Source: Mangrovibacter phragmitis (lineage in GTDB: Bacteria; Pseudomonadota; Gammaproteobacteria; Enterobacterales; Enterobacteriaceae). Taken from it: DNA of 64,000 bases. Below are positions 1 through 8,625 of the stretch, piece by piece; the stretch's first letter is position 1; every line of letters starts with the position of its first letter. The position numbers were made by a program, and so were the translations under genes. The notes below the pieces were generated by a model. The model made no database searches. It was given only the letters and a program-made list of their open reading frames with translations, and was not told the DNA's origin. The DNA is taken from positions 458,204 through 522,203 of the forward strand of contig NZ_LYRP01000022.1 in the NCBI RefSeq assembly GCF_001655675.1, given 5' to 3'.

Positions 1-256
1 GGCGGCGATTGAGCTTTTCACAATCTTCCTGCAGTGTGCGCGGGTAACGCGCCAGGTCATCCGCCCGGTCAAATTGCATTGGGTTCACAAAAACAGAAAC
101 AACAACAATATCGGCATGGCGACGGGCTTCATCAACCAGTGTCATATGGCCATCGTGCAGGTTGCCCATAGTGGGAACCAGCGCAATGCGCTTTCCTGCC
201 TGCCGCCATTCACGAATGTGCTGGCGCAGGACGCTGAGTGATTCAACAATTAACAC
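1..256 (-). CDS. panC: Pantothenate synthetase, 5' part only (cut by window edge)
   Basis: PanC condenses pantoate and beta-alanine with ATP to make pantothenate in the cytosol. Only the first 85 codons are present. The reading starts at a GTG (254-256) with a GGGAG ribosome binding site just upstream. The N-terminal [11 protein letters not shown] segment is the family's ATP-binding motif with its HxGH-type signature, and VFVNPMQFD follows as expected. The gene starts 12 bases after the panB stop, so the two are almost certainly one operon for successive steps of the pathway. The C-terminal two thirds lie outside the window. Confidence 0.95.
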   Translation of the reverse strand, partial: MLIVESLSVLRQHIREWRQAGKRIALVPTMGNLHDGHMTLVDEARRHADIVVVSVFVNPMQFDRADDLARYPRTLQEDCEKLNRR

Positions 257-268
257 AACCTACTCCCG

Positions 269-1063
269 TTACTGAAAACTATGTTCTTCACCCGGATAAA
301 CACCCGTTTCGACTTCGTGAACGTAGGCCCGAACGGCTGCGCGTATATCACCCGTTTCACGAAGAAAATCTTTAGCAAATTTCGGGATATGCCCGCCGGT
401 GATCCCGAATGCATCATGCATCACAAGAATCTGCCCGTCAGTGACATTACCTGCACCAATACCAATCACCGGAATGGATAACGCTTGGGTTACCCGTTCA
501 GCTAAAGCTACCGGAACACACTCCAGCACCAGCATTTGTGCCCCTGCCGCTTCAAGTGCTTTGGCGTCATCAAACAGGGTTGCTGCGGCAGCAGTATCAC
601 GGCCCTGAACTTTATAACCACCGAAAATATTGACTGACTGTGGCGTCAGCCCCAGGTGGCCGCAAACCGGCACAGCACGCTCGGTAAGCATACGCACGGT
701 ATCTGCAAGCCAGCTTCCCCCTTCGAGTTTTACCATATTGGCTCCGGCACGCATCACGGTTGCCGCATTCTCAAAGGCTTGCTCCGGCGTGGCATACGCC
801 ATAAAAGGCAAATCAGCCAGTAACAGGCATTCCGGCGCGCCACGGCGTACTGCGGTTGTGTGATAGGCAATATCTGCAACTGTTACAGGCAAAGTGGAAT
901 CGTGCCCCTGAACGGTCATCCCCAGAGAATCGCCGACCAGCATTACCCGAATCCCTTCATCGAAAAAGAGTTTTGCAAAACTAAAATCGTAGGCGGTTAT
1001 AGTCGCAAATTTCTTGTTCTGGTCTTTTAGCTGGCGCAGGTGAGTCATGGTGGTTGGTTTCAT
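269..1063 (-). CDS. panB: 3-methyl-2-oxobutanoate hydroxymethyltransferase
   Basis: Transfers a hydroxymethyl group from 5,10-methylenetetrahydrofolate to ketoisovalerate, the first committed step to pantothenate and coenzyme A. The product is 264 residues, the usual length. Mg-binding Asp45 (in VGDS), Asp84 (in LADLP) and Glu114 (in VKLEGG) are at the positions known for the E. coli enzyme, and the catalytic Glu181 is present. It is a TIM-barrel enzyme that normally forms a decamer. It is first in an operon with panC. The E. coli fimbrial cluster found upstream of panB is absent, so folK follows after about 150 bases. Confidence 0.98.
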   Translation of the reverse strand: MKPTTMTHLRQLKDQNKKFATITAYDFSFAKLFFDEGIRVMLVGDSLGMTVQGHDSTLPVTVADIAYHTTAVRRGAPECLLLADLPFMAYATPEQAFENAATVMRAGANMVKLEGGSWLADTVRMLTERAVPVCGHLGLTPQSVNIFGGYKVQGRDTAAAATLFDDAKALEAAGAQMLVLECVPVALAERVTQALSIPVIGIGAGNVTDGQILVMHDAFGITGGHIPKFAKDFLRETGDIRAAVRAYVHEVETGVYPGEEHSFQ

Positions 1064-1214
1064 GGTTACCCCGTCGCATCATAGGAAAAATATAGGACAG
1101 GGCATTCTAGAAGAATGTGGGGGGAGGTGTTAGTTATTTTGCGCTGAATTCGGTTGACGGGTGACCAGGAAAGCAGCACTCGACTGACTGAAATGATCCA
1201 GCTCGAAAAAACGA

Positions 1215-1694
1215 CTACCAGCGTTCTGGCGGGGTATCTTTCAGGCAGGACAGGCAGTCACGCAAACTTTGCCCATCAGGGAAAAATAAATCTGGTGCCA
1301 GTTGGAACAAAGGCCAGAGCATGAACATACGATGCTTCATATCGTAATGCGGGATGGTCAGGCGTTCATTCTCAATGGTGTCATTGCCATACAGCATGAT
1401 ATCCAGATCCAGAGTTCGCGGCCCCCAGCGTTCTGCTTTACGTACCCGTCCTTGTTGGCGTTCAATTTCCTGCGTGTTATCCAGCAAAGCCAGAGGCGTG
1501 AGGGTTGTGTCCAGCGCAACGGCGGCATTCAGGTAATCAGGCTGATCCTGCGGCCCAAGGGGTGGGGTACGGAAAAAAGGCGAGACAGCAACCACCTGGC
1601 TATCAGGCAATTGTTTCAGTGCATCAATGGCAGCCTCTACCTGGTTTAGTGGAGACGCCAGGTTGCTGCCAATAGCGATATAAACCCGCGTCAT
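1215..1694 (-). CDS. folK: 6-hydroxymethyl-7,8-dihydropterin pyrophosphokinase (HPPK)
   Basis: Transfers pyrophosphate from ATP to hydroxymethyldihydropterin in folate synthesis. The product is 159 residues, the standard length. The start has the AIGSNLASP motif, and the signature [14 protein letters not shown] carries the two metal-binding aspartates (96 and 98 counting the initiator Met). Its ATG overlaps the pcnB stop by four bases (ATGA), so translation is probably coupled to pcnB, as in other enterobacteria. Confidence 0.98.
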   Translation of the reverse strand: MTRVYIAIGSNLASPLNQVEAAIDALKQLPDSQVVAVSPFFRTPPLGPQDQPDYLNAAVALDTTLTPLALLDNTQEIERQQGRVRKAERWGPRTLDLDIMLYGNDTIENERLTIPHYDMKHRMFMLWPLFQLAPDLFFPDGQSLRDCLSCLKDTPPERW

Positions 1695-3088
1695 GAATTG
1701 CCTTCACGTCTCGGGGTTCTCCGGCGGGGGCGATGGCGCTTACGGCGAGCGGGACTGTCATCACCTAGCTGGTTGAGCATTTCTTTTTGCACCGGCGGTG
1801 TTGCAGCCTGGAATTCACCCCACCATTGAGCAAGGCGCTGTAATTCCGGGTTACGTTCCGCTTCAGCCCGCATTTCCAGTAAATCGTATGCTGCACGGAA
1901 TTTTGGATGTTCCATCAATTTCCATGCACGTTTACCCTGGCGGCGTGAGAGACGTAATTGTAATTGCCAGATATCACGGATAATGGTGGTAATGCGTTTC
2001 GGGATAGCCAGTGAGCGGCACGCTTCGTCCAGCAAGTCATTCATGGCCAGCGAAAAAGCGTCAAACCAGGTCAAACCACCTTCATGAGCAATTTTTTGCG
2101 CCATTTCCTGTTGGGGATACCAGTAAATCGCCGCAAACAAAAACGCCGGGTTCACGCGCAAATCATTCTGCAAACGCGAGTCGGTGTTCTTGAGTACCCG
2201 GGTGATAATACGCTCCATCGGGCTGTCACCATGCTCGGTGAAATAGCGCGCAATACCCGGAAACAGGGGTTGAAAAAGTTGGTACTGGCACAGTAGCTGA
2301 TAAGTCCGGTAACCATAACCCGCCTGCAGCATTTTAAGCGATTCTTCAAACAGGCGGGCAGGGGGAACATCATTTAGCAGAGAAGCAAGGCGTGGAATCG
2401 GCTCGGCTGTTTCCGGGCTGATTGTCATATTCAATTTGGCGGCAAAACGAACGGCACGCAGCATACGTACCGGGTCTTCCCGGTAACGTGTTTCCGGGTC
2501 GCCAATCAGGCGAATAATGCCTTCCTGCAAGTCTTGCAGACCACCGACATAATCACGAATCGTAAAGTCAGCGACATTGTAATAAAGGCTGTTAATTGTA
2601 AAGTCACGCCGTTGGGCGTCTTCTTCAATCGACCCGAAGATGTTATCGCGCAGCAACATGCCATTCTGGCCGAGCTGAGATGTGGTTCTGTCACTGTCAT
2701 GTAATTCGTGATGACCACGGAAGGTGGCAACTTCGATAATTTCCGGGCCGAACATAACATGAGCCAGACGAAACCGGCGCCCGACCAGACGACAATTACG
2801 GAACAGTTTGCGCACTTGCTCCGGTGTGGCACTTGTGGTGACATCAAAATCTTTTGGGCGAGCGCCGAGGAGTAAATCCCGGACACCACCACCTACCAGC
2901 AGCGCGTCATAGCCTGCTTTATTTAGCCGGTAAAGTACCTTGAGGGCATTTTCACTGATATCTTTGCGGGAGATCGTATGCTGTTCTCGCGGGATAACGG
3001 TCATCTTCGGTTGCATAAGCACCTCAGGAGTTTCAGACTCCTCGCGGTTTAGCACCTTACGGCAAAAATTAGCGACTCGGGTAAAAAT
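1691..3088 (-). CDS. pcnB: Poly(A) polymerase I
   Basis: Adds poly(A) tails to RNA 3' ends and so promotes decay; it controls ColE1-type plasmid copy number through antisense RNA turnover. The nucleotidyltransferase core shows [12 protein letters not shown] and the metal-binding DFDV motif, followed by [11 protein letters not shown] and the tRNA-nucleotidyltransferase-like domain. The C-terminus is very basic ([14 protein letters not shown]). The first ordinary start is a GTG at 3055, but the frame continues upstream as [11 protein letters not shown], matching the known E. coli N-terminus, to an ATT codon at 3086-3088 with an AGAGGTG ribosome binding site. From there the product is 465 residues, exactly the E. 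coli length. E. coli pcnB is an established case of AUU initiation, so I place the start there. Confidence 0.93.
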   Translation of the reverse strand: MFTRVANFCRKVLNREESETPEVLMQPKMTVIPREQHTISRKDISENALKVLYRLNKAGYDALLVGGGVRDLLLGARPKDFDVTTSATPEQVRKLFRNCRLVGRRFRLAHVMFGPEIIEVATFRGHHELHDSDRTTSQLGQNGMLLRDNIFGSIEEDAQRRDFTINSLYYNVADFTIRDYVGGLQDLQEGIIRLIGDPETRYREDPVRMLRAVRFAAKLNMTISPETAEPIPRLASLLNDVPPARLFEESLKMLQAGYGYRTYQLLCQYQLFQPLFPGIARYFTEHGDSPMERIITRVLKNTDSRLQNDLRVNPAFLFAAIYWYPQQEMAQKIAHEGGLTWFDAFSLAMNDLLDEACRSLAIPKRITTIIRDIWQLQLRLSRRQGKRAWKLMEHPKFRAAYDLLEMRAEAERNPELQRLAQWWGEFQAATPPVQKEMLNQLGDDSPARRKRHRPRRRTPRREGNS

Positions 3089-3099
3089 GTTGCACCTCT
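3086..3099 (-). promoter_or_regulatory. AUU start codon and ribosome binding site of pcnB
   Basis: On the minus strand AGAGGTG lies four bases before ATT. No ATG, GTG or TTG is available in frame at this point. A strong Shine-Dalgarno with a poor start codon fits the translational limitation of pcnB described in E. coli. Confidence 0.8.
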
Positions 3100-3138
3100 G
3101 TGTATCGTGGTCGGGATAAAACAGCGGCTAATCATAGC

Positions 3139-4035
3139 TCAGTGTTCACCATTTGAGAATGCCGGATTCGCGCTGACCGTAGCCGGAACATGACTTAATT
3201 GCCAGTTTTTTACTGCAAAAGCCAGCAACTCACCAGTATTCAGGTCTTGCCAGCCGGGTGGAACGGGTTGGTTAAGAAATGCTAACGCCTGGACAAGAAC
3301 GGGCCTTGGGTCGCCTTGTGGCAGCGCTGGTGCGTGGTTTTGCTTGGATAATTTATCGCCATGCGCGTTACAGGCAAGGGGTAAATGAATATAGCCAGGT
3401 TCAGCCCAGCCAAAATACCGGTATAACGCTATTTGGCGCACTGTCGGTTCAATCAGGTCGGCGCCACGCACGATTTCTGTTACCCCCTGGAAATGGTCAT
3501 CAACCACAACAGCCAGGTTGTAGGCGAACAGCCCGTCACGCCGATGAATGATAAAATCTTCCCTGGCCATTGCATCGCTGGCGTATATCTCGCCACGCAG
3601 TTTATCGTGAAAATGGGTAACTGGATGGGTTTGTCGTAGCCGAATCGCAGCGTGCCCGGCGCTATGGTGTTTATCCCGGCACCAGCCTGGGTAAAAACCC
3701 CCACTGGCCTGAATCTGAGCCCGGGTACAGGTACAAAAATAGCTCATGTTCTGGCTTGCCAGCCAGTGCAGAGCATCCCGGTATGCCTGGTGACGGTGCG
3801 ATTGCCACAATACCTCGCCATCCCAGTGCAACCCATAATGTTCAAGCTGGCGCAAAATCGTGGTGGCAGCCCCCGGCACTTCGCGAGGCGGGTCGATATC
3901 TTCGATACGCACCAGCCAGACGCCCAGACAGGAACGAGCCTGGAGATAACTGCCTAATGCGGCAATCAGGGAGCCGAAATGTAACTCGCCAGAAGGTGAG
4001 GGAGCGAAACGCCCAATATAACTGTTTGCAGACAT
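3139..4035 (-). CDS. gluQ: Glutamyl-Q tRNA(Asp) synthetase
   Basis: A truncated glutamyl-tRNA synthetase paralogue that attaches glutamate to the queuosine base at the wobble position of tRNA-Asp. It has 298 residues and keeps the catalytic core with the HFGS version of the HIGH motif at 19-22 and a KLSK version of KMSKS, but lacks the anticodon-binding domain. The zinc ligands Cys101, Cys103, Tyr115 and Cys119 are all in place. It lies downstream of dksA; a hairpin separates the two genes. I see no good Shine-Dalgarno before the ATG, so translation may be weak. Confidence 0.96.
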   Translation of the reverse strand: MSANSYIGRFAPSPSGELHFGSLIAALGSYLQARSCLGVWLVRIEDIDPPREVPGAATTILRQLEHYGLHWDGEVLWQSHRHQAYRDALHWLASQNMSYFCTCTRAQIQASGGFYPGWCRDKHHSAGHAAIRLRQTHPVTHFHDKLRGEIYASDAMAREDFIIHRRDGLFAYNLAVVVDDHFQGVTEIVRGADLIEPTVRQIALYRYFGWAEPGYIHLPLACNAHGDKLSKQNHAPALPQGDPRPVLVQALAFLNQPVPPGWQDLNTGELLAFAVKNWQLSHVPATVSANPAFSNGEH

Positions 4036-4054
4036 GATTCAGCGCGGGAGGTTG

Positions 4055-4078
4055 CTTCGGCGGGAAAGCCCGCCGAAG
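4055..4078 (-). terminator. Hairpin between dksA and gluQ
   Basis: Perfect 10-bp stem (CTTCGGCGGG / CCCGCCGAAG) with a 4-base loop, placed 20 bases before the gluQ start. There is no U-run after it on the minus strand, so it is at best a partial terminator. A terminator at this position limits gluQ expression from the dksA promoter in Shigella (established knowledge). Confidence 0.6.
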
Positions 4079-4102
4079 AAAGGGAGATTTACCGCGGGTG
4101 GA

Positions 4103-4558
4103 TTAACCAGCCATTTGTTTTTCGCGGATTTCTGCCAGTGTTTTGCAGTCAATGCATAAGTCAGCGGTAGGACGGGCTTCCAGACGACGAATGCCAATTT
4201 CAACACCACAGGATTCGCAGTAGCCGAAATCTTCGTCTTCCACTTTCTTAAGCGTTTTTTCGATTTTTTTGATCAGCTTACGTTCACGGTCACGGTTACG
4301 CAGTTCAAGGCTGAACTCTTCTTCCTGGGCTGCCCGGTCAACCGGATCCGGGAAGTTTGCTGCCTCATCCTGCATGTGTGTTACGGTACGGTCTACTTCA
4401 TCCCTGAGCTGATTACGCCATGCTTCAAGAATGCGCCTGAAGTGCGCTAATTGGGCGTCGTTCATATACTCTTCGCCCGGTTTTTCTTGATATGGTTCCA
4501 CCCCAGCGATGGCGAGAATACTCAGGGACGATGTTTTACGGTTTTGCCCTTCTTGCAT
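4103..4558 (-). CDS. dksA: RNA polymerase-binding transcription factor DksA
   Basis: Binds the secondary channel of RNA polymerase and works with ppGpp to repress rRNA promoters and activate amino-acid promoters. It has 151 residues and is nearly identical to the E. coli protein. The coiled-coil tip acidic pair (DPVDRAAQ) and the zinc finger cysteines (GYCESC and LCIDC) are present. I chose the ATG at 4558 over one six codons upstream because AGGAGA precedes it at the right distance and the product then begins MQEGQNRK as in E. coli. The rRNA promoters at the right end of this window are typical DksA targets. Confidence 0.98.
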   Translation of the reverse strand: MQEGQNRKTSSLSILAIAGVEPYQEKPGEEYMNDAQLAHFRRILEAWRNQLRDEVDRTVTHMQDEAANFPDPVDRAAQEEEFSLELRNRDRERKLIKKIEKTLKKVEDEDFGYCESCGVEIGIRRLEARPTADLCIDCKTLAEIREKQMAG

Positions 4559-4736
4559 GTTGCTTCTCCTTAACACGCACTATCGATCCCCTGTCGGGGG
4601 AAAATCAGGTCGCTATAAATAACAGAAGCTTTTCCGGATAGCAATTATATAAACACACCTCTTGACAACCCTGTGAGGAAAAGCGTATTCACGCGCGCAG
4701 CATTTATCCAACAACATACTGACACGAAACAATCTG

Positions 4737-5441
4737 TTAGACCACAACATTGAGCGGGCGGTTCAGTACCATTTTTTCAGGGCTGATTGAGGCGCCCCAG
4801 GCATAAACCTCTACGCCGCTGTGCAGTGCCTGTTTCAGCAACTGCGCATAGGCCGCATCAATGTGGCTGGCGGGCGAGACACAGGTAATGGCGGTGTGTA
4901 ACGCCGCAAACAGTAATACCGCGCGTTCCCCCTGTTCCGCAATTGCTATCAGTTCACGCAAATGCTTTTGACCACGGGTCGTCACTGCATCAGGAAAATA
5001 GCCCTGACCCTCGTCCGAGAGCGTGACAGACTTAACTTCAATATAGCAGTTAACCTGTTTACATGCCTGTAACATAAAATCGCACCGGCTGTTTTCGTGC
5101 CCGTATTTTACCTCACGCTTAATATTTTCATAGCCAGCTAAAGCTGGAATACATTCATCCCGCAAGGTTTCTTCTGTGAGTTGATTGGCACGCTGTGTGT
5201 TAACACAAATAACATCACCACTGTGAGTTTCTGTCAGTTCCCAGGTGCAGGCATACTTTCTTTTCGGGTTACCCGAGATGGAATACCAGACTTTGTCGCC
5301 CGGGCTGCCACACCCGGTCATCGCTCCCGTATTAGGGCAATGTAGTGTCAGGGCTTCGCCCTGTTCAGTAATAACATCAGCCAGAAAACGTTTATAGCGG
5401 CGTACCAATGTGGCAGGGCGCAGTGCAGGGGAAAAATCCAT
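4737..5441 (-). CDS. sfsA: SfsA family DNA-binding protein
   Basis: 234 residues, full length for the family. The E. coli gene was named for stimulating sugar (maltose) fermentation in a crp* background, and the protein binds DNA nonspecifically. The fold has an N-terminal OB-like part and a restriction-endonuclease-like C-terminal part; the CDFML and YIEVKSVTL segments (about residues 119-140) resemble the PD-(D/E)XK nuclease core. The true role is not settled. The start overlaps the thpR stop (TAATG), so the pair is probably translationally coupled. Confidence 0.95.
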   Translation of the reverse strand: MDFSPALRPATLVRRYKRFLADVITEQGEALTLHCPNTGAMTGCGSPGDKVWYSISGNPKRKYACTWELTETHSGDVICVNTQRANQLTEETLRDECIPALAGYENIKREVKYGHENSRCDFMLQACKQVNCYIEVKSVTLSDEGQGYFPDAVTTRGQKHLRELIAIAEQGERAVLLFAALHTAITCVSPASHIDAAYAQLLKQALHSGVEVYAWGASISPEKMVLNRPLNVVV

Positions 5442-5980
5442 TAATTCTCCGGGTGCTCAAGGGGAAATTCAGCCAGCGGAGTATAGCGTGTACGGCCCCG
5501 GATAAATTGTGATTCATAAAGAACAAAATTATTGACGGTGAAAGACCAGCTAAAACCGGGGGCAGGGAGCCTGGCATCGCTCGCTGAGTTGCGCCACAGT
5601 GTGATATGGGGATGGAATGGCTGCGGGCTTTGGTAGCAGCCATTGCGCGCCGCTTGCGCACGCAGCATATCAGCCAGCGACAGTAATCCCCGCGCCGGGC
5701 TGCGGGTTCCCAGCCAAATCACCTGTGAACGCATCCATAACCCGGCGTCATCCAGTGTCAGAGAAAAACTACGCTGGTGAATTCTGCGGGCCAGTTGCAT
5801 CAATACTTGTTGTTTCTCAGCGGTAACATCACCTAAAAAGGCCAGGGTCAGATGAAGGTTTGCCGCTGCAACTGGTCGCCCGGTGGTTTCAGGGAAGTGT
5901 GTTGCGCGCCAGTCGATAATTTCCTGCTGCAGAGGCGTTGGCAGGGCAATGGCAAAAAAGAGCCGTTTGGTTTCAGGCAT
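5441..5980 (-). CDS. thpR: RNA 2',3'-cyclic phosphodiesterase (2H family)
   Basis: Opens 2',3'-cyclic phosphates on RNA ends and can run the reverse 2'-5' ligation in vitro (formerly LigT). The product is 179 residues. The two defining HxTx motifs are present: HLTL at 43-46 and HITL at 125-128. It is transcribed divergently from hrpB and overlaps sfsA downstream. With pcnB and hrpB nearby, this end of the window is rich in RNA-metabolism genes, as in E. coli. Confidence 0.96.
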   Translation of the reverse strand: MPETKRLFFAIALPTPLQQEIIDWRATHFPETTGRPVAAANLHLTLAFLGDVTAEKQQVLMQLARRIHQRSFSLTLDDAGLWMRSQVIWLGTRSPARGLLSLADMLRAQAARNGCYQSPQPFHPHITLWRNSASDARLPAPGFSWSFTVNNFVLYESQFIRGRTRYTPLAEFPLEHPEN

Positions 5981-6077
5981 AGTCGTCTGCTGGTGTGGTA
6001 AAAGTTACGGGCCGTGCATAATCACAGCGTACAGCCTACAATGCTGCTCTTTTTATGTTAACCCCCTGGAGTGCTCT

Positions 6078-8525
6078 GTGTCGTTATTACCTGTTGCAGA
6101 AGTTGTGGATGAGCTGGTTTGTGCGCTGAACACGGCACCGCAGGTTTTGCTGAATGCGCCTACCGGTGCAGGTAAATCGACATGGCTGCCACTGCAATTA
6201 TTGGCGCATTTTCGCGCTAAAGGGCGGATTATCTTGCTTGAGCCCCGCAGGCTGGCCGCGCGCAACGTCGCGCAGCGTCTTGCCGAATTGTTGGGTGAAG
6301 AACCGGGGGAGACAGTTGGTTACCGCATGCGGGCGCAAACCTGCGTTGGCCCGCGTACGGTGCTGGAAGTCGTCACGGAAGGGATTCTCACGCGCATGAT
6401 TCAGCAGGATCCTGAGCTTAGCGGTGTGGCGCTGGTCATACTGGATGAATTTCACGAGCGTAGTCTTCAGGCTGATATGGCTCTGGCGTTATTGCTGGAT
6501 GTTCAAACGGGGTTGCGTGACGACCTGCGGGTACTGATTATGTCGGCAACCCTGGATGATGAACGTCTGAGCACTTGTTTACCTGATGCGCCAGTGGTGG
6601 TTTCGCAGGGGCGTGCTTTTCCCGTCGAGCGCCGTTACCAGGCTCTGGCCAGCCATATCCCTTTTGATGTGGCTGTTGCCCGTGCAGTGAGCCAGTTATT
6701 ACGGGAAGAAGCGGGCTCTTTGTTGTTGTTTTTGCCCGGTGTTGGTGAAATTCAGCGTGTGCAGGAGGCCTTGTCATCTCTTATTAGTGATGATGTGGTG
6801 TTGTGTCCTTTGTATGGCGCATTACCGCTGTCAGAACAACGCAAAGCGATTCTTCCTGCCGGAGAAGGTTTAAGAAAGGTGGTGCTGGCAACCAATATTG
6901 CTGAAACCAGTCTGACGATTGAAGGCATACGGCTGGTGGTGGACAGCGCTCAGGAGCGTGCAGCCCGGTTTGATATCCGTACCGGATTAACGCGTCTGGA
7001 AACGCTGCGTATTAGTCAGGCTTCTATGACTCAACGCGCTGGTCGTGCCGGGCGGCTTGAGCCGGGTATTTGTGTCCATTTGACCAGCAAAGAGCAGGCA
7101 GAACGGGCACCACTACAAAGCGAACCTGATATTCTGCACAGCGATATGAGTGGGCTGTTGCTGGAGCTTGCACAATGGGGCTGCCATGATGTTACAGCGT
7201 TGACCTGGCTGGATGCGCCCCCACATGCTGCGGTAACAGCTGCGCAAACCTTACTACAACTGTTAGGTGTTATGGATGCGCAATGGCGGCTCACTGAACT
7301 GGGGCGCCAGGTTGCTGCCTGTGGTGTTGAGCCGCGCGCCGGTGTGATGCTGGCTAATGCGCGAGATGCAGATGAGCGTGCGACAGCGGCAAAATTAGTG
7401 GCAATTATAGAAGAACCACCCAGAGGCGCTGATGGTGATTTGAATACTTTACTGTACCGCAACACGCCTCAGTGGAACCAACGCGCCCGGCAATTGTTAC
7501 AGCGTGTCCACAGGAAAGAACCCGTAGGTGAAGTGAATAGCCAGTGTGCAACCCGGTTGTTGGCTTTGGCTTATGCTGACCGTATCGCCAGGCGGCGGGG
7601 GCAGAGTGGGCGCTATCAACTGGCGAATGGTATGGGGGCAATGCTGGACCAGGATAATGCACTGCACCGCTATGACTGGCTGGTCGCTGTGAGTCTGTTA
7701 CAGGGCAACCAGTCACCCGATGCCCGGATCCTGCTTGCGCTGCCGCTGGATATTGACGCTGTACAGGCAGAAATGGGGCACCTGGTTGCAGTGCGCGACA
7801 GTGTGGAATGGCATGAAGAGCAGGGAACATTGCGCGCTATTCGCCGTTGGCAAATTGGTGAGTTGGTGGTGAAGAGCCAGCCACTTGCCAGGCCTTCTCA
7901 GGCGGATATGACTCAGGCGATTTTGAATGGCATACGTGATAAAGGTTTGTCCGCCCTGAACTGGACTGAAGCGTCACAACAAATGCGGGTGCGAATTGCC
8001 TGTGCGGCGAACTGGTTGCCCGAGTACAACTGGCCGTGTGTGGATGATGACGCATTATTGGCAAATATTGACACCTGGCTGGCACCGGAAATTCAACAGA
8101 TTAGTTCTCGACAGGCTTTGCTGAATGTGGATTTAGTTAAAGCTCTTTGCAATTTACTGGACTGGTCATTACGTCAACGTCTGGATAGTGAGCTACCAAC
8201 TCATTACACTGTGCCCACCGGGAGTCGGGTTGCCATTCGTTATTTTAGTGATAAACCCCCAATACTCTCGGTAAGAATGCAGGAAATGTATGGCGAAGCT
8301 GTGACCCCATGTATTGCACAGAATCGTGTTCCGCTAACACTGGAACTGCTTTCACCGGCAATGCGCCCGCTGCAGGTAACCAGTGATTTGAGCGGGTTCT
8401 GGCAAGGGGCGTATCGGGAGGTCCAAAAAGAGATGAAAGGGCGTTATCCCAAGCATCTCTGGCCGGACTCACCCGCGACAACTGCGCCGACCCGCAGGAC
8501 GAAAAAGTACCAACCGCCAGTCTGA
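6078..8525 (+). CDS. hrpB: ATP-dependent helicase HrpB
   Basis: DEAH-type putative RNA helicase of 815 residues; its cellular role in E. coli is poorly defined. Walker A (APTGAGKST, 27-35), the DEFH box ([10 protein letters not shown]), motif III (MSAT), and the QRAGRAGR motif are in order, followed by the HrpB-specific C-terminal region ending near APTRRTKKY. The frame is open far upstream, but I start at the GTG at 6078: GGAGTG lies six bases before it and the product then begins SLLPVAEVV, like E. coli SSLPVAAVL. A terminator hairpin overlaps the stop codon. Confidence 0.95.
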   Translation: MSLLPVAEVVDELVCALNTAPQVLLNAPTGAGKSTWLPLQLLAHFRAKGRIILLEPRRLAARNVAQRLAELLGEEPGETVGYRMRAQTCVGPRTVLEVVTEGILTRMIQQDPELSGVALVILDEFHERSLQADMALALLLDVQTGLRDDLRVLIMSATLDDERLSTCLPDAPVVVSQGRAFPVERRYQALASHIPFDVAVARAVSQLLREEAGSLLLFLPGVGEIQRVQEALSSLISDDVVLCPLYGALPLSEQRKAILPAGEGLRKVVLATNIAETSLTIEGIRLVVDSAQERAARFDIRTGLTRLETLRISQASMTQRAGRAGRLEPGICVHLTSKEQAERAPLQSEPDILHSDMSGLLLELAQWGCHDVTALTWLDAPPHAAVTAAQTLLQLLGVMDAQWRLTELGRQVAACGVEPRAGVMLANARDADERATAAKLVAIIEEPPRGADGDLNTLLYRNTPQWNQRARQLLQRVHRKEPVGEVNSQCATRLLALAYADRIARRRGQSGRYQLANGMGAMLDQDNALHRYDWLVAVSLLQGNQSPDARILLALPLDIDAVQAEMGHLVAVRDSVEWHEEQGTLRAIRRWQIGELVVKSQPLARPSQADMTQAILNGIRDKGLSALNWTEASQQMRVRIACAANWLPEYNWPCVDDDALLANIDTWLAPEIQQISSRQALLNVDLVKALCNLLDWSLRQRLDSELPTHYTVPTGSRVAIRYFSDKPPILSVRMQEMYGEAVTPCIAQNRVPLTLELLSPAMRPLQVTSDLSGFWQGAYREVQKEMKGRYPKHLWPDSPATTAPTRRTKKYQPPV

Positions 8526-8547
8526 ATCAGGCGGTTATCTGTTTTTT
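8512..8547 (+). terminator. hrpB terminator
   Basis: AACCGCC (8512-8518) pairs with GGCGGTT (8530-8536) across an 11-base loop containing the hrpB stop codon, and a run of six T follows at 8542-8547. Confidence 0.6.
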
Positions 8548-8589
8548 GAGAGATTTCTTGTTTCAGAATTGGCGCAAGCAATGAGAATC

Positions 8590-8614
8590 AAACGCCTGCG
8601 CCTGGCGTTTTTTT
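8590..8614 (+). terminator. Terminator-like hairpin in the mrcB leader
   Basis: AAACGCC (8590-8596) pairs with GGCGTTT (8604-8610), and T continues to 8614. The mrcB Shine-Dalgarno GGAG begins at 8615. An upstream GGCGCA (8571-8576) could pair with TGCGCC in the loop as an alternative fold. This may be a second hrpB terminator or an attenuator for mrcB. Confidence 0.55.
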
Positions 8615-8625
8615 GGAGAAAAAGC

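Noticed and set aside
4559..4736. Promoter for dksA
   Set aside because: A TATAAT is visible on the minus strand near 4650, but the nearest TTGTCA is only about 13 bases away, so I could not call a convincing pair.
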